Shown: positions 62,594 through 64,000 of the stretch, piece by piece
Layout of the letters: each line of letters starts with the position of its first letter
How positions within the stretch are numbered: position 1 is the stretch's first letter
DNA from: CALBTQ01 sp036725605
GTDB taxonomy: Bacteria > Lernaellota > Lernaellaia > Lernaellales > Lernaellaceae
Assembly (NCBI GenBank): GCA_036725605.1
Contig: DAIMDW010000019.1
Span: 59,746 to 123,745 of the forward strand
Reading direction: 5' to 3'
Length of the DNA stretch: 64,000 nt
Translations under genes and position numbers: made by a program
The notes under the pieces: model-generated
Seen by the model: the letters and a program-made list of their open reading frames with translations, nothing else
The model's database searches: none
What the model was told of the DNA's origin: nothing

Positions 62594-63091
62594 ATGAAAC
62601 CTTGGTTGATTTTATTGACGATGGCGTTTTTCACCTTGGGCGCGTTTTTGCTTTCCTGCGATAACGACGATGACGACGACAACGACGATTGCGATTGCGA
62701 CGATGACGACGACAACGACGCGGCCGACGACGATGCCGCCGATGACGACGACTCCCTGGGCACGGGCGCGGGCGCGCAGCAGTGTCTCGACGATCTGAAG
62801 CCGCCCTTCTACGACTGCCGGGCCGTCTGCGACGAGGAAGAGGACCAGTGCGTTTTCTACCATTGCCTGTACGGCTGCTTCGCCGAAATGTTCACCGGCG
62901 CGCTGGCCTGCGCCGAGGCGTATCCGGAACTGGCCGGCATGGTCGACTATTGGCAGTGCAACCACGACTGCGACCTTGCATTCCGCACCTGCGTCGAGCC
63001 GCTGGACGACTGCGACTTCGACGTGATGATTGCCTGCATCGACGAACTGCAAACCTGCGAGGCGGGCTGCTTGGTCGGCTCGCCGCTGTGA
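62594..63091 (+). CDS. Small Asp-tract Cys-rich lipoprotein
   Basis: 165 residues from the ATG at 62594 (GAGAGGTG upstream). Lipobox FLLSC then Asp; a ~35-residue Asp/Asn tract containing C-D-C. The C-terminal ~105 residues hold about ten Cys in CxxxC spacings (YDCRAVCDEEEDQCVFYHCL, CNHDCDLAFRTCVE, CEAGC), suggesting several disulfides or a metal site. The module is a likely relative of the Cys-rich part of the 829-residue neighbour. It may be the last gene of the lipoprotein cluster. Confidence 0.75.
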   Translation: MKPWLILLTMAFFTLGAFLLSCDNDDDDDNDDCDCDDDDDNDAADDDAADDDDSLGTGAGAQQCLDDLKPPFYDCRAVCDEEEDQCVFYHCLYGCFAEMFTGALACAEAYPELAGMVDYWQCNHDCDLAFRTCVEPLDDCDFDVMIACIDELQTCEAGCLVGSPL

Positions 63092-63171
63092 TTCGTAAGT
63101 AAATAAGCCATACCCTGAGCCATCCGCTCGTATACCTTTTGGAAAAAGGTCAGGAAGAGTATCGGCCGGTC

Positions 63172-63367
63172 CTGGATGCCCGCCTGTGCGGGCATGACAA
63201 AATCCGAGTTGTGATTCGCAAGGAAAATCAGTTCGACTTTTTGCCCACTGTGACGCAACCATTGCAGCGGGTGGCACTGTTTTGCGAGCGAATGAAATGA
63301 GTGAGCATAACAGTGGATAACAAAAACACTGATACACCTCACTTCGTTCGGTGAATCAGTGCCACCC
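63172..63367. repeat. Palindromic repeat and inverted family F copy
   Basis: tggatgcccgcctgtgcggg at the left, then gtggcactgttttgcgagcg through gtgaatcagtgccac (63269-63367), which is the reverse complement of 35520-35612. The gap 63092-63387 holds no gene. Confidence 0.75.
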
Positions 63368-63387
63368 GACTTTTTCGATTATTGGAC

Positions 63388-64000
63388 TTACGGCTTTTTA
63401 CCCACGGCGACGAGGTTGAAACCCCAGCGGCGGCGCAGCCATTGCGGCTCGGGCAGCAGGCGGCGCAGCCCGGCGGCCAGCGCGCGCAGGAGCCACCAGT
63501 TGGGCCAGACGGCGAGGGTGGAGTAGGGCGAGAGTCCGTCGGCGGTCACCTCGACGAGACCGGCGGCGCGCAGATCGTCGGCCAATTCGCGCCAGCCGTA
63601 GCGGTGCCAGGGCACCGAGGCGCTGGTGACGAACCCCGGGTACTTTGTCCAATACCACCAGCGCACCAGCGGATGCCGGCCGTTGGGCACGTAGACGGCC
63701 ACGACGCCGCCCGGGCGCACGACGCGGGCCATTTCGCGCAGCACGGCCACGCGCGCGTCGCGCTCCAACCAATGTTCGATGACGCCCTCGTTGGTCGCGG
63801 CGGCGAAAGCGCCGTCGGCGAAGGGCAGCCGTTCGATGTCGCCCCGCACCGGCGCGAGCGACAGCGGCTGTTGGAAATGTTCGCCGAGACGATCGCGGTT
63901 GCGCGCCAGGTTGCGCAACACGGCCGGCGAGATGTCGACGCTCACCACCGCGCGGCTGCGCCGGGCCAACGCCAGGGAGATCGTCCCCGAGCCGCAGCCG
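63388..64000 (-). CDS. Class I SAM-dependent methyltransferase, cut by window end
   Basis: 204 codons visible, open at the right edge. Reading in from 64000 gives GCGSGTISLALARRSRAVVS, which is motif I of SAM binding, then VVSVDIS (acidic ribose-binding residue), RGDIERLPFADGAFAAATNE (motif II/III of the Methyltransf_11 type) and VLREMARVVRPGGVVAVYVP. The C-terminal half (WHRYGWRELADDLRAAGLVE) is typical. The substrate is unknown. The true start lies outside the window. Confidence 0.88.
   Translation of the reverse strand, partial: GCGSGTISLALARRSRAVVSVDISPAVLRNLARNRDRLGEHFQQPLSLAPVRGDIERLPFADGAFAAATNEGVIEHWLERDARVAVLREMARVVRPGGVVAVYVPNGRHPLVRWWYWTKYPGFVTSASVPWHRYGWRELADDLRAAGLVEVTADGLSPYSTLAVWPNWWLLRALAAGLRRLLPEPQWLRRRWGFNLVAVGKKP

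Overview
The window is mostly GC-rich, tightly packed bacterial chromosome. It encodes a diderm organism: a TonB-dependent receptor, a MepA-type murein endopeptidase lipoprotein, and several exported lipoproteins. I saw no rRNA, tRNA, CRISPR array, complete insertion sequence or integrase. The protein families (an MXAN_5187-type C-terminal domain, tandem SUMF1 domains, an Etf:menaquinone oxidoreductase-like protein, and lipoproteins with long Asp tracts after the lipidated Cys) suggest a deltaproteobacteria/Myxococcota-like or neighbouring candidate-phylum lineage. That placement is inference and no marker gene here proves it.

Layout. 1-11 kb: the 5' part of a secreted metallopeptidase, an OPT-family transporter, a BaiN/HI0933 flavoprotein, a DegT/DnrJ aminotransferase, MepA, a small 4-fold-beta-flower-like protein and a TonB receptor. 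10.5-15.3 kb: a compact minus-strand operon of a YraQ/SO_0444-type permease fused to an SPFH domain, then HflC-like, HflK-like and TetR genes. 15.6-22 kb: a monoheme cytochrome c, a hybrid sensor kinase with a periplasmic solute-binding sensor, and a very large FAD/Fe-S oxidoreductase. 22.3-25.1 kb: an AT-rich orphan gene, probably acquired. 25.9-30.8 kb: an RRM protein, isocitrate dehydrogenase, citrate synthase and a class III CoA transferase. 30.9-38.6 kb: an AT-rich islet bracketed by direct repeats, membrane and peptidase genes, and a tandem SUMF1 protein. 39-43.9 kb: a FadR-like TetR gene followed by etfB, etfA and a membrane Fe-S Etf:quinone oxidoreductase. A FadR-type operator overlaps the predicted promoter, so this reads as a fatty-acid (acyl-CoA) oxidation electron-transfer operon. 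44-51.9 kb: a zinc-ribbon membrane protein, an alkaline-phosphatase-superfamily enzyme, an AAA/DUF4143 ATPase between palindromes, and an SBBP propeller protein. 52-63 kb: Asp-tract lipoproteins, two of them with glycoside-hydrolase-like barrels and one propeller-like, plus a 35-residue mini-lipoprotein. The window ends in a SAM methyltransferase cut by the edge.

The intergenic DNA is unusually rich in dispersed, mostly palindromic repeats; I count at least eight families. At three places a gene's 3' end is present a second time, in direct orientation, on the far side of an insert. Two of those inserts carry a gene of lower GC than its surroundings. I consider this recurring arrangement, the permease-SPFH operon and the Asp-tract lipoproteins the most interesting parts of the window.
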